A DNA stretch of 35,716 nt from Bacteroidaceae bacterium (GTDB taxonomy: Bacteria; Bacteroidota; Bacteroidia; Bacteroidales; Bacteroidaceae), in NCBI GenBank assembly GCA_017555845.1, contig JAFZFO010000015.1, forward strand, positions 1 through 35,716, in the 5' to 3' direction. Both the position numbers and the translations under genes were made by a program. A model generated the notes under the pieces. The model searched no databases. It was not told the DNA's origin and saw only the letters and a program-made list of their open reading frames with translations. Below are positions 15,681 to 23,477 of this stretch, piece by piece (positions within the stretch are counted from its first letter, which is position 1; each line of letters opens with the position of its first letter).

Positions 15681-16727
15681 CTAAATTTTTAAAAGTTTAT
15701 ATAAGAATATATTCGCGAGAAGTATACATATCGCATATAGCACGACAAGCAAGCGCCCAAGCCAATGAGGCCTTATCAACACAGCCAGAAGTGGGAACAG
15801 TATACAGTCTATGATTGCAATAAACTCCTCGACTCGCATTGCAATAGGTGGGAGAAACGAGAGACCGACATATACGCATATCGAATAGCAGAAGACCTTC
15901 AACAACACCGGCATGTACGGATACTTCTCCTTCAGATAGTCATACCTCCATATCAATACATAATAGGCGAAAAGACGTACCAACGCCATTGCATTATAGA
16001 TGTTGATTTCGGCCCATACACCGCCTTCATAAATCATCAGTTCCTCATACATCTGCAGTTTCTGTTGAATGAACGGGATCGGTATCCATTTCAACATTTC
16101 CATACCCGCAAACGGAAAGGCATAAATGAAAATGGGAAGAACTATGAGCAGGAAGCGGAAACGACGTGAAAGGTCCTTATTGCCGATCAGAATCAAAGGC
16201 AACAATGCCAATGCCGAATAATGGAAGAGGATTGCAAGAATCAGGCACAAGGAGAATTTCTTTTTTTCACCTTGGGCCAGAAACGGGATGGAGAAAAGGA
16301 ATATGCCAGATGATACTGCAACGCGTATTTGGGTCATCTCCTGAATAACAAACAGATGGGTAAACCACAGCAGGATGGAGAGATACCAATATGGAGACAG
16401 TCTTTTAATTGCATAGACTTTAAGCGGAACTGCAAGAAAAGCGTATGTGATAAACATGAGCAACGGAGCGTCAAAGAAACGCGCCAGACCACTGATCATC
16501 TTGAAAGTAGGTTCAGTCAACAGGGCTGCAACGCCTGTAGGATGCTTGTAATATCCAAGATAGGCATTGTAGTCATTATCAATACCGGCAGGACGCAAAG
16601 CCACAAATAATGTCAGGACGGCCACCAATGCAAGCAGCAACCATCCACGACTTTGTATCTCCTCATCCTCAAAGAAAGCAAGGACGATAATAGCAAGCAG
16701 TATGACAAAAAGCAATGCTATGTACAT
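15681..16727 (-). CDS. EpsG-like polysaccharide polymerase (Wzy role)
   Basis: This 348-residue protein has about ten membrane helices. A short motif, Leu-Arg-Pro-Ala-Gly-Ile-Asp-Asn-Asp-Tyr (about residues 44-53), precedes a periplasmic loop. Ile-Arg-Val-Ala-Val-Ser-Ser-Gly lies further on, followed by Phe-His-Tyr-Ser-Ala. These are signatures of the EpsG family, which polymerises undecaprenyl-linked repeat units on the outer face of the inner membrane. It starts 7 bases after the chain-length gene, as expected for coupled Wzz/Wzy functions. Confidence 0.85.
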   Translation of the reverse strand: MYIALLFVILLAIIVLAFFEDEEIQSRGWLLLALVAVLTLFVALRPAGIDNDYNAYLGYYKHPTGVAALLTEPTFKMISGLARFFDAPLLMFITYAFLAVPLKVYAIKRLSPYWYLSILLWFTHLFVIQEMTQIRVAVSSGIFLFSIPFLAQGEKKKFSLCLILAILFHYSALALLPLILIGNKDLSRRFRFLLIVLPIFIYAFPFAGMEMLKWIPIPFIQQKLQMYEELMIYEGGVWAEINIYNAMALVRLFAYYVLIWRYDYLKEKYPYMPVLLKVFCYSICVYVGLSFLPPIAMRVEEFIAIIDCILFPLLAVLIRPHWLGRLLVVLYAICILLANIFLYKLLKI

Positions 16728-16734
16728 ATTCCGC

Positions 16735-17808
16735 TTATCCCTCTATTTCTGTTTCTTCTGTTTCTTCCTTGTTGTTCTGTATCCTGGCAAGCAGTATAAT
16801 AAGATATACCAATGCCGACAACATTGCCATCGCGGCAGTTTTCATCAGCTTATGTGAGCTCGCAGGCTTGATGGGAACCGACGCGTTCTGCAACACTGTA
16901 AAGACAGGAGTACGTCTCTGTACCTCGGCCTCATTAAGCAGTCTCTGCTGATATAGCGCATTGTAGATATTGAATGCCAACTGCATTTCCCCGGCCAAGC
17001 GCTCCTCTTCGACCTTATACGCCTGTCGTGTGAGAACCTGATGTTTGTCCACATACTCGGCATACACCCTTTGCGCCTCGACATATTTTGTATATGCCGA
17101 ATCGCACATTGCCTTTGAATGCTCAAGCTCAGCCTTGTTCTTCTCGGTTCTGTATCTTGTGATGAAATCCTGCAGCTCTTCCTTTATTGAATTTGCCATA
17201 TTTGCAGCAACAAGCGGATCCTGCGCCTTCATACTCAATGCAATCACACCAGTCTTATCATCGACATCACAACCGATTGAAGATGACATACGCTGCAGGA
17301 TGTCACTTTCAGTCTTTGTCAATCTGAAAGGATTGACCTTGTATTCAGCAGACGTATTGTATGGAACCGGCTTTGATACAAAAAGCAGTTTTACCTTGGC
17401 AACAAGTTTCAGCCACCAAGGATGCTCCTCCTTTTTCAGGATATACTCTGCGTATGTACCTTTGAATTCGCCATCCTGTGTCTCAACCTCAATATTCATT
17501 ATAGGCACAAGGAAATCGGTTGAATTTACGATATCTGGATAGAACTCAGGTACAATAGCATCGTTGCCTTGAGTATTGAGACTTATTCCAAACATAGAGG
17601 CGGCAGAGCTCAATGCGCTGGCATTGCCCGATTCGCCATACTCCGGTGCAAGCTTTACACCCACGACATAGTGGCGAGGGATACAGAACAACAGTGCAAG
17701 GCTTACGACAGATGTTGCAAATGTTATCACGAAAAACTTTTTCCAATTCTCCTTGACAAGCTCAAACACCAGATCCAGACGAATCTCATTATTAACTATT
17801 GGTTTCAT
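16735..17808 (-). CDS. Wzz-type chain-length determinant
   Basis: A 357-residue protein with a cytosolic N-terminus, a membrane helix at about 25-43, a long periplasmic domain with an Ala/Glu-rich coiled coil (about 220-290), and a second helix at about 326-345 preceded by the Pro-Ile-Lys-Pro-Ala-Ser motif. This is the standard Wzz layout. It controls polysaccharide chain length together with the polymerase. The C-terminus ends in a short acidic tail with no kinase domain, and no separate tyrosine kinase gene occurs in the window. Confidence 0.88.
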   Translation of the reverse strand: MKPIVNNEIRLDLVFELVKENWKKFFVITFATSVVSLALLFCIPRHYVVGVKLAPEYGESGNASALSSAASMFGISLNTQGNDAIVPEFYPDIVNSTDFLVPIMNIEVETQDGEFKGTYAEYILKKEEHPWWLKLVAKVKLLFVSKPVPYNTSAEYKVNPFRLTKTESDILQRMSSSIGCDVDDKTGVIALSMKAQDPLVAANMANSIKEELQDFITRYRTEKNKAELEHSKAMCDSAYTKYVEAQRVYAEYVDKHQVLTRQAYKVEEERLAGEMQLAFNIYNALYQQRLLNEAEVQRRTPVFTVLQNASVPIKPASSHKLMKTAAMAMLSALVYLIILLARIQNNKEETEETEIEG

Positions 17809-17819
17809 ATTATCTTGTT

Positions 17820-18461
17820 TTATTCCATTACTTGTTTGATGACTTTTGCGGGATTGCCTGCAGCTACAGCATATGGAGGAATATCCTTCGTTACAACAGC
17901 ATTCGCACCGATGACAGCATGATCACCGATTGTAACACCTGGCAATATTATACACCCCTCTCCTATTGAGACATACTTACCGATTACAACCGCCCCCTTA
18001 GAGTATAACTTCCTGTGTCGGGGTGGCAATTTAAGGTCTTCAGGCTCCACTGTACCATGAGTGTGGTCTGTAATATATGTCCTGGCACCCATGGTGGTAT
18101 ACTCACCAATCTCCACTCTATTTATACATCCGATATGGCATGACATCTGTACAACAACGTTATTCGCCAATTTCAATACCGGTTCAAAACGCTGTCCTGT
18201 ATTAGGGAAATATGTTATGGCATCAATCCTTGCCAAACGGCATATCTCCACATTGTCACCGACACTTATATGCTTTGCACCGGTTATCATTACCGGACGT
18301 CCACATATGAGCAATCCTTTTGCTCCATTGAGACGATATCCAATAATCCGTGAATATACTCTATTTATCAAAGCATTGAAGGCCGACGACACCTTTGCAT
18401 TCCAGATAACGGCAAATGGCAACGAACAGATATCAATCAATTTTCCAAGGAAACTTTTCAT
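17820..18461 (-). CDS. Hexapeptide-repeat acyltransferase of the polysaccharide operon
   Basis: A 213-residue left-handed beta-helix protein of the LbH acetyltransferase family. Turns of the [LIV]-Gly-x-x pattern run from about residue 60. Ile-Thr-Asp-His-Thr-His-Gly (about 131-137) holds the likely catalytic His, and the end reads Ala-Ala-Gly-Asn-Pro-Ala-Lys-Val-Ile. It probably O-acetylates the repeat unit in the cytosol. The ATG at 18461 overlaps the flippase stop as ATGA, which decides this start over a longer upstream reading. Confidence 0.88.
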   Translation of the reverse strand: MKSFLGKLIDICSLPFAVIWNAKVSSAFNALINRVYSRIIGYRLNGAKGLLICGRPVMITGAKHISVGDNVEICRLARIDAITYFPNTGQRFEPVLKLANNVVVQMSCHIGCINRVEIGEYTTMGARTYITDHTHGTVEPEDLKLPPRHRKLYSKGAVVIGKYVSIGEGCIILPGVTIGDHAVIGANAVVTKDIPPYAVAAGNPAKVIKQVME

Positions 18462-19966
18462 CTTATCCCTATTTTTCGTAACACAAAATCGCGCTCGGCT
18501 TTGCGCAGACCCAACAGAAACACACATGCAGCCACCCACACATCAAGTACGGCACAGACAAGCAATGCATCAATGCCACGTGCACCGGCATAATGTGGGC
18601 GCAACAGCAGCAAAGGTACAAAGCACACTAAAGCGACCTTGGCAATGGGCAGGACAACCTGCATGCAGAAGCCGGCAACAGAAAACCCGAACAATCCACG
18701 GCACAGCCACATCCTGACAAATTGGGCCATCAGCGTTGTTGCTATCAAAGCCCAGAAGACAGCATCAGGCATAGCCCCCATCTTCAATGCAATATATGCG
18801 ACAGGCACTGTGCACAACATGCAACCGCCAACCATCAGCTGATATCTTTTTATATTGCCTGTTGCCGAAGCACCCACCATCAAAGGGTTGGCTACAGCCT
18901 CAACAACCGACACGCATATGAGCAAGCGTACAAAAAGCACCGTGTAGTCTTTCTCATAATCGGTAAGCCAAATATCAAGCAGGCTTTCCGTCATGAACAG
19001 CAACGGCACTATCAAGAAAAGCATCAGCAGGAAAGAGACACGCGAAGATGTCAGGATGAGTGAGTTCATCCTTTCCCTGTTGCCTACAGCATAATTCTTT
19101 GTTATCTGGGGATTGATGGCTGTCTGGAAGCTGTTGATGAATGACACGGTGGCTGTCTGAACCTGGAAAGCCACTCCACGGGCCGCATTTACCAAAGGGC
19201 CGCCAACCGCATTGAGCAACAGATTCAAGCCTTGGGTGTTGCACATGATAGCAGCATTGCCGATTGTATTCCATCCGAAAAAGCCGAACATATTCTTGAA
19301 GATCCCCTTGTCCGGCACCATCACAAAGCGCACTTTCCTATATGCCATGCGACAATATATTCCGTATATGCTCCTCACCACAAGAGCCGCCACAAAGAGC
19401 AGGAAGGCATACATCCTCAGCCTGTTGTCATCAAACAACGATAGCGACATGGCCACCAACAGTTTCAGCACGACATCTACAATAGTTATTGAGGCAAAAG
19501 CCCCCATATGCTCATGAGCAATAATCAATGCATTATATGGAACACTTACCATCGTTACGAAACTGCTGGCCAATGCAACATAGAAGACAAACATTGCATC
19601 ACTGACTCTGCCGGCAGGGATATTCATGACACCCTGTATGTAGTATGTACCCAATACGCCACCGACCACAACAATAAGAAGACCTATGAGCACATGTATC
19701 ATGAGGCTATGGGAGAAATAGGTATTGACCTCCGCCTCATCCCCTTCGGCCAAAGAGTAGGTTATAAAACGCTGTGTACAATTCAACATGGAATTGTTAA
19801 GGAACATCATGGCCATCACGACGCTGCCAACGACATCATATATACCGTAATCAATGAGACCTAAAGCTTTAATGACAACACGGGACGTATATAAATATAC
19901 AGCCATCTGAAATATCATTCTAAAGTATAGAATGACCGTGTTCTTCATTATAAGCCTATCACTCAT
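18458..19966 (-). CDS. Wzx-type oligosaccharide flippase
   Basis: This 502-residue protein has about 12-14 membrane helices and the N-terminal Asn-Thr-x-Ile-Leu-Tyr-x-Arg-Met, Tyr-Thr-Ser-Arg-Val-Val-Ile-x-Ala-Leu-Gly and Asp-Tyr-Gly-Ile-Tyr pattern of polysaccharide flippases (MOP superfamily). It would move the lipid-linked repeat unit across the inner membrane for polymerisation. Its start overlaps the Wza-like gene by 8 bases and its stop overlaps the acetyltransferase start by 4. Confidence 0.9.
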   Translation of the reverse strand: MSDRLIMKNTVILYFRMIFQMAVYLYTSRVVIKALGLIDYGIYDVVGSVVMAMMFLNNSMLNCTQRFITYSLAEGDEAEVNTYFSHSLMIHVLIGLLIVVVGGVLGTYYIQGVMNIPAGRVSDAMFVFYVALASSFVTMVSVPYNALIIAHEHMGAFASITIVDVVLKLLVAMSLSLFDDNRLRMYAFLLFVAALVVRSIYGIYCRMAYRKVRFVMVPDKGIFKNMFGFFGWNTIGNAAIMCNTQGLNLLLNAVGGPLVNAARGVAFQVQTATVSFINSFQTAINPQITKNYAVGNRERMNSLILTSSRVSFLLMLFLIVPLLFMTESLLDIWLTDYEKDYTVLFVRLLICVSVVEAVANPLMVGASATGNIKRYQLMVGGCMLCTVPVAYIALKMGAMPDAVFWALIATTLMAQFVRMWLCRGLFGFSVAGFCMQVVLPIAKVALVCFVPLLLLRPHYAGARGIDALLVCAVLDVWVAACVFLLGLRKAERDFVLRKIGIR

Positions 19967-22505
19967 TAGCCAACATGTTTACGATGCTCACAACCATTGT
20001 TGCAATAGATACAGCCGATGAACTGATGGTAACCACCTCTGCAGTAGAGAGCTTCTTCTTCAGGCTCTTCGCCGGTACGACAATCTCCATGCCGGGCTTG
20101 ATGTCACTGCTTGACAATTTCGATATCTTCTTTACACCACCGTTCATATATATGGCATATGCACCGTTCTTCTTTGCCCTGTCGGCATAACCACCGGCGT
20201 GCTTTATGTAATATTCCAGGTTCTTGCCATCCATGAATGTGACAGTGATGGGATATCGCACCTCACCGCTGATCTTCACAGTTCCCGAATATTCAGGCAC
20301 AATAAGTTTGTCGCCTTCACGCAACACGATATCGGCAGCGCTGCCAGGTTTATCAACAGCCTTCTTCAGATCGATATCAAGAAGATATGCATCACCGAAT
20401 GTCGCATTCAGGTTAATCAGAGAATCCGATATTGCCATATCGAAAGTCTTGTCGGAACGCAACGCGTCCTCATATATCTGTTTCTGGGTCTGCTTTATCA
20501 TATTCTCGCGCTGCATCTGCTCCTCGAGAGACATTTTACGATAAAGACGTGCACCCTGAGGATATGATGATGAAGCAAAGCCACCGGCATCCTTTACCAA
20601 ATCGCTCAGGCGGTAATCGTGGCTATGCATTGCATAATCTCCCTCGAAGTTCACAGCGCCATCGATTGTAACGCTCTGAATCAAGTTGTTCACAGGACTC
20701 TTGCGCACATGCACCTCGTCAAAAGGAGCGAGTTCAAAACCTGGAGTTCCATCTATTACAAAGCCATCCTTCAACGAGAAGCAATAAACCTCAGTGATTG
20801 TATCTCCGCTCTCGACAGATTTTGGATTGTAGAGTCGGCGATAGATGTCAATCTTCGCTGTAGAAGCGACATTTGTCAAGCCACCGGCCTGCAGAACGAA
20901 GTCTTCGAGAGTAGTATTCTCGGCAAACTCATAAATACCCGGGAAATTGACCTCGCCACTGATCTTCAAAGTCTCCTGACCACGCATCTCGTTCATCGAA
21001 GGAATGAACAGAACATCTTCCTTGCGCAGTTCCACATCGGGCGATGTTCCATCCAGAATACCCTCAACGTTCACGGCAAGCACCTCAAGGCGTCTGTCGG
21101 CCTTGCGACGATGCATTACCGCACGTGCAAGGAAAGCATCCTCACACAATCCGTCGGCTGCCTCAATCAAGTCGAGAACAGTATTGATGCTGCCACCCAT
21201 CTGGTAGAGTCCGGGATGGAACACAGCACCCTTGATCTCAACCATATTCGAGAATCGTGGGATTATTGAATCAACATATATCGAGTCGCCATCAACAAGA
21301 TTGAAAGCACCGAAAGAGTTCTTCTCGACAGTATGGATTGAATATTCCCTACCATTCTTACGTATCACTCGGATGTTCTTGTCATACGCATCGCCTGTAA
21401 GACCACCTGTATATGAAAGCAACTTGGCCAGAGACTCCTCTTTTTTCATCTCGTACATCATTGGGCGCTTTACCTTACCCTGGATGTTTACAATGGCATT
21501 GTAAGGACCAACTACAATCAGGTCATTGTCCTGAAGGCGAATATTTCCTGTGTTATTGCCATTGAGTATATAGTCATAGACGTCGATCTTTGAAACAGAC
21601 TTGCCGTTTCTGAAAACATTGATTTCACGCAGTGAACCCCAATCGCTGATACCGCCGGCCATGTACAAGGCATTGAACAGTGTCGAGAATGCACTCAATG
21701 TATATGAGCCCGGAGCCGCCACCTCGCCTACAATATCCACCTTGACATTACGTGTCTCGCCAATTGAAAGACTTATGGATGAACCGTTATAGTATTCAGC
21801 AAGAATATCGTTGACTTGTTTTCCGGCTTCGTTCACAGTAAGGCCCGCCAATTTGACTCTACCTACACCTTCCAGGACAATAAAGCCCTCGGGCGAAATC
21901 TTGTTGTCAAATGTCATCTGCGACGCGCCCCACACATCTATTATCACCTGATCGCCGGCACCTAAAATATAATCGGCCGGTGCAGGAATGTTCATCGCCG
22001 GCTCAAATGTAAGCAGTTCATTGTTGAAGAGGTTACGACCAAAGACCTGGGTCTTCTCTTTCAACAGGTTCTGATAATAGACAACAGAATCAAGGTCAAG
22101 GAATGCCATATTCATCTGCAAATCCTTCTGTTCCTCTTTCTGCAAGGCCCTCTGCTTTTCTTTGGTCAGTTTGTCCTTATTGGTCTTCTCTTCCTTGGAA
22201 ATGACAAAATTCCCATCTTTTTCCTTCTCTTTTCCATCTCTCAGGCGTTCGGTCTTTTCACCCTTACCTGTCAAGTCAACAGCTCCAAGACCATTCTGTT
22301 CCTGCTCGTACTTTTCCTTGATTCTACGGATTTGAGCCGGTGTTGCACCCTGCTGCAACAATTTACGCGCAATTGTCGTCTCATCGGCACCGCGCTCCTT
22401 CTCGGCGATTATAATCTTTACGATCTGATCATCAGATACAGTTTGCGCTGCCACCCACTGGAATGAGAATGACAACACAAGGGCAAATAATATCTTCTTT
22501 ATCAT
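19959..22505 (-). CDS. Wza-like SLBB-domain polysaccharide export protein
   Basis: An 848-residue exported protein. After the signal peptide (cleavage near Val-Ala-Ala-Gln, about 20) come a small helical domain (about 22-70), a very charged Lys/Glu linker (about 75-135), the Poly_export domain beginning Ala-Asp-Tyr-Ile-Leu-Gly-Ala-Gly-Asp-Gln-Val (about 176), and at least five SLBB-like repeats recognised by Val-x-Gly-x-Val-x-x-Pro-Gly-x-Tyr. A hydrophobic helix near the C-terminus (about 822-845) could span the outer membrane, as in Wza. It is much longer than E. coli Wza because of the extra SLBB units, a form common in Bacteroidetes. The gene starts 4 bases after the initiating transferase. 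Confidence 0.9.
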   Translation of the reverse strand: MIKKILFALVLSFSFQWVAAQTVSDDQIVKIIIAEKERGADETTIARKLLQQGATPAQIRRIKEKYEQEQNGLGAVDLTGKGEKTERLRDGKEKEKDGNFVISKEEKTNKDKLTKEKQRALQKEEQKDLQMNMAFLDLDSVVYYQNLLKEKTQVFGRNLFNNELLTFEPAMNIPAPADYILGAGDQVIIDVWGASQMTFDNKISPEGFIVLEGVGRVKLAGLTVNEAGKQVNDILAEYYNGSSISLSIGETRNVKVDIVGEVAAPGSYTLSAFSTLFNALYMAGGISDWGSLREINVFRNGKSVSKIDVYDYILNGNNTGNIRLQDNDLIVVGPYNAIVNIQGKVKRPMMYEMKKEESLAKLLSYTGGLTGDAYDKNIRVIRKNGREYSIHTVEKNSFGAFNLVDGDSIYVDSIIPRFSNMVEIKGAVFHPGLYQMGGSINTVLDLIEAADGLCEDAFLARAVMHRRKADRRLEVLAVNVEGILDGTSPDVELRKEDVLFIPSMNEMRGQETLKISGEVNFPGIYEFAENTTLEDFVLQAGGLTNVASTAKIDIYRRLYNPKSVESGDTITEVYCFSLKDGFVIDGTPGFELAPFDEVHVRKSPVNNLIQSVTIDGAVNFEGDYAMHSHDYRLSDLVKDAGGFASSSYPQGARLYRKMSLEEQMQRENMIKQTQKQIYEDALRSDKTFDMAISDSLINLNATFGDAYLLDIDLKKAVDKPGSAADIVLREGDKLIVPEYSGTVKISGEVRYPITVTFMDGKNLEYYIKHAGGYADRAKKNGAYAIYMNGGVKKISKLSSSDIKPGMEIVVPAKSLKKKLSTAEVVTISSSAVSIATMVVSIVNMLANE

Positions 22506-22509
22506 TTTA

Positions 22510-23142
22510 TCAGAATTTTTTTCCGTTTACAATATATACAAATGTCGTGAATATCAACTTCATATCAAGCCACAACGAGCGTTTCTGCAAATACTCAAGG
22601 TCCATATCCAGACGAGTGAGCATTTTTTCCATCGTATCGGTATATCCGTTATACAATGTCGCCATTGAAGTCAAGCCGGGGCGTATCAGAAAAAGATAAT
22701 CGTAATTGGGGTTCTCCTTACGTATCTTCTCGATGAAGTAACTGCGTTCGGGGCGCGGACCGACAAATGACATATCCCCTTTCAACACATTTACCAGTTG
22801 AGGCAATTCATCAAGATGGTGTTCACGCAGAAATTTACCGACTTTAGTCAGACGTTCATCGTTTACCTGAGCCAAGCGTGGTTTTCCGTCACTTTCCGAT
22901 TCGGCACGCATTGTCCTGAACTTCAGGATATTGAAAGCCTTCCCCTTGTACCCGACCCTCTCTTGCTTGAACAATACACTGCCATCGCCTTGCAAAAGCA
23001 GCACCATTGCAACAACAAGAAAGACTGGAGACAATATTATCAATGCAAGAAATGAACAAATGAAATCAAACAGACGTTTTACTATACGCTCAAACAGGTT
23101 CATTCCATCACGTATATCCAAAGCTATTGATCTTTCGGCCAT
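22510..23142 (-). CDS. Initiating sugar-phosphate transferase (polyprenyl-phosphate)
   Basis: This 210-residue protein is the short monotopic type. It has one N-terminal hydrophobic segment (about 24-50), then Leu-Phe-Lys-Gln-Glu-Arg-Val-Gly, Lys-Phe-Arg-Thr-Met, the catalytic Asp-Glu in Leu-Asp-Glu-Leu-Pro-Gln, and Phe-Val-Gly-Pro-Arg-Pro. It transfers a sugar phosphate from a UDP-sugar to undecaprenyl phosphate and so starts repeat-unit synthesis. I prefer the ATG at 23142; the GTG at 23181 would add a hydrophobic extension that relatives usually lack. It is the first gene of the polysaccharide operon, about 100 bases after a TATCTTTG promoter box. Confidence 0.9.
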   Translation of the reverse strand: MAERSIALDIRDGMNLFERIVKRLFDFICSFLALIILSPVFLVVAMVLLLQGDGSVLFKQERVGYKGKAFNILKFRTMRAESESDGKPRLAQVNDERLTKVGKFLREHHLDELPQLVNVLKGDMSFVGPRPERSYFIEKIRKENPNYDYLFLIRPGLTSMATLYNGYTDTMEKMLTRLDMDLEYLQKRSLWLDMKLIFTTFVYIVNGKKF

Positions 23143-23250
23143 AATAAACAAGATATTTTTTATAATAACTTGTTTTTGCACGAAATATTGTATTCCGGTT
23201 CAAATAAATTCAATATCACAAAAAACGCCGCCATAGACAACGTTATTTGG

Positions 23251-23258
23251 CAAAGATA
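23251..23258 (-). promoter_or_regulatory. Promoter -7 box of the polysaccharide operon (copy A)
   Basis: The minus strand reads TATCTTTG, an exact TAnnTTTG match, about 110 bases before the first gene of the operon. It forms the downstream end of repeat copy A. Confidence 0.6.
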
Positions 23259-23307
23259 CGAATAAGCGAGTTATAAATATGAAGTTTACTTCAATATTTT
23301 TTACCGC
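23251..23307. repeat. Direct repeat copy A, promoter-bearing
   Basis: This 57-base block is closely related to 23335-23389. It holds the -7 box and, 30 bases in, a small dyad (23281-23285 with 23288-23292). The two copies are separated by 27 bases. Together they fill most of the 335-base gene-free stretch between 23143 and 23477. Confidence 0.7.
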
Positions 23308-23315
23308 GAGTGCAA

Positions 23316-23343
23316 GTATCTTCGAGTTTTATCTCAAAGATAC
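23316..23343. repeat. Inverted repeat between the two promoter copies
   Basis: Arms 23316-23326 and 23333-23343 match at 10 of 11 positions around a 6-base spacer. The left arm contains TATCTTCG reading rightwards and the right arm contains the copy-B TATCTTTG reading leftwards, so the element holds two back-to-back promoter-like boxes. It may be an operator, or may simply arise from facing boxes. Confidence 0.5.
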
Positions 23344-23389
23344 GAATAAACGAGCGAGAAATATGAAGCTTGCTTTATTATTTTACCGC
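23335..23389. repeat. Direct repeat copy B, promoter-bearing
   Basis: This is the second copy of the block at 23251-23307. It has its own minus-strand TATCTTTG at 23335-23342 and a dyad in the same place (23365-23369 with 23372-23376). Inside the dyad a T-to-C change is matched by an A-to-G change on the other arm. Confidence 0.65.
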
Positions 23390-23477
23390 AGAAACGACAA
23401 ATAGCGGTCATTCTGTGCAAAAGACAGAGTTATGACACGGATTTTACACCAGAAATCAAATCGGCCAATCCTTTTTA

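Noticed and set aside
23251-23389. Possible CRISPR or invertible phase-variation element
   Set aside because: There are only two diverged direct copies, with no spacer series. No long inverted repeats flank the promoter, and no recombinase gene is in the window.
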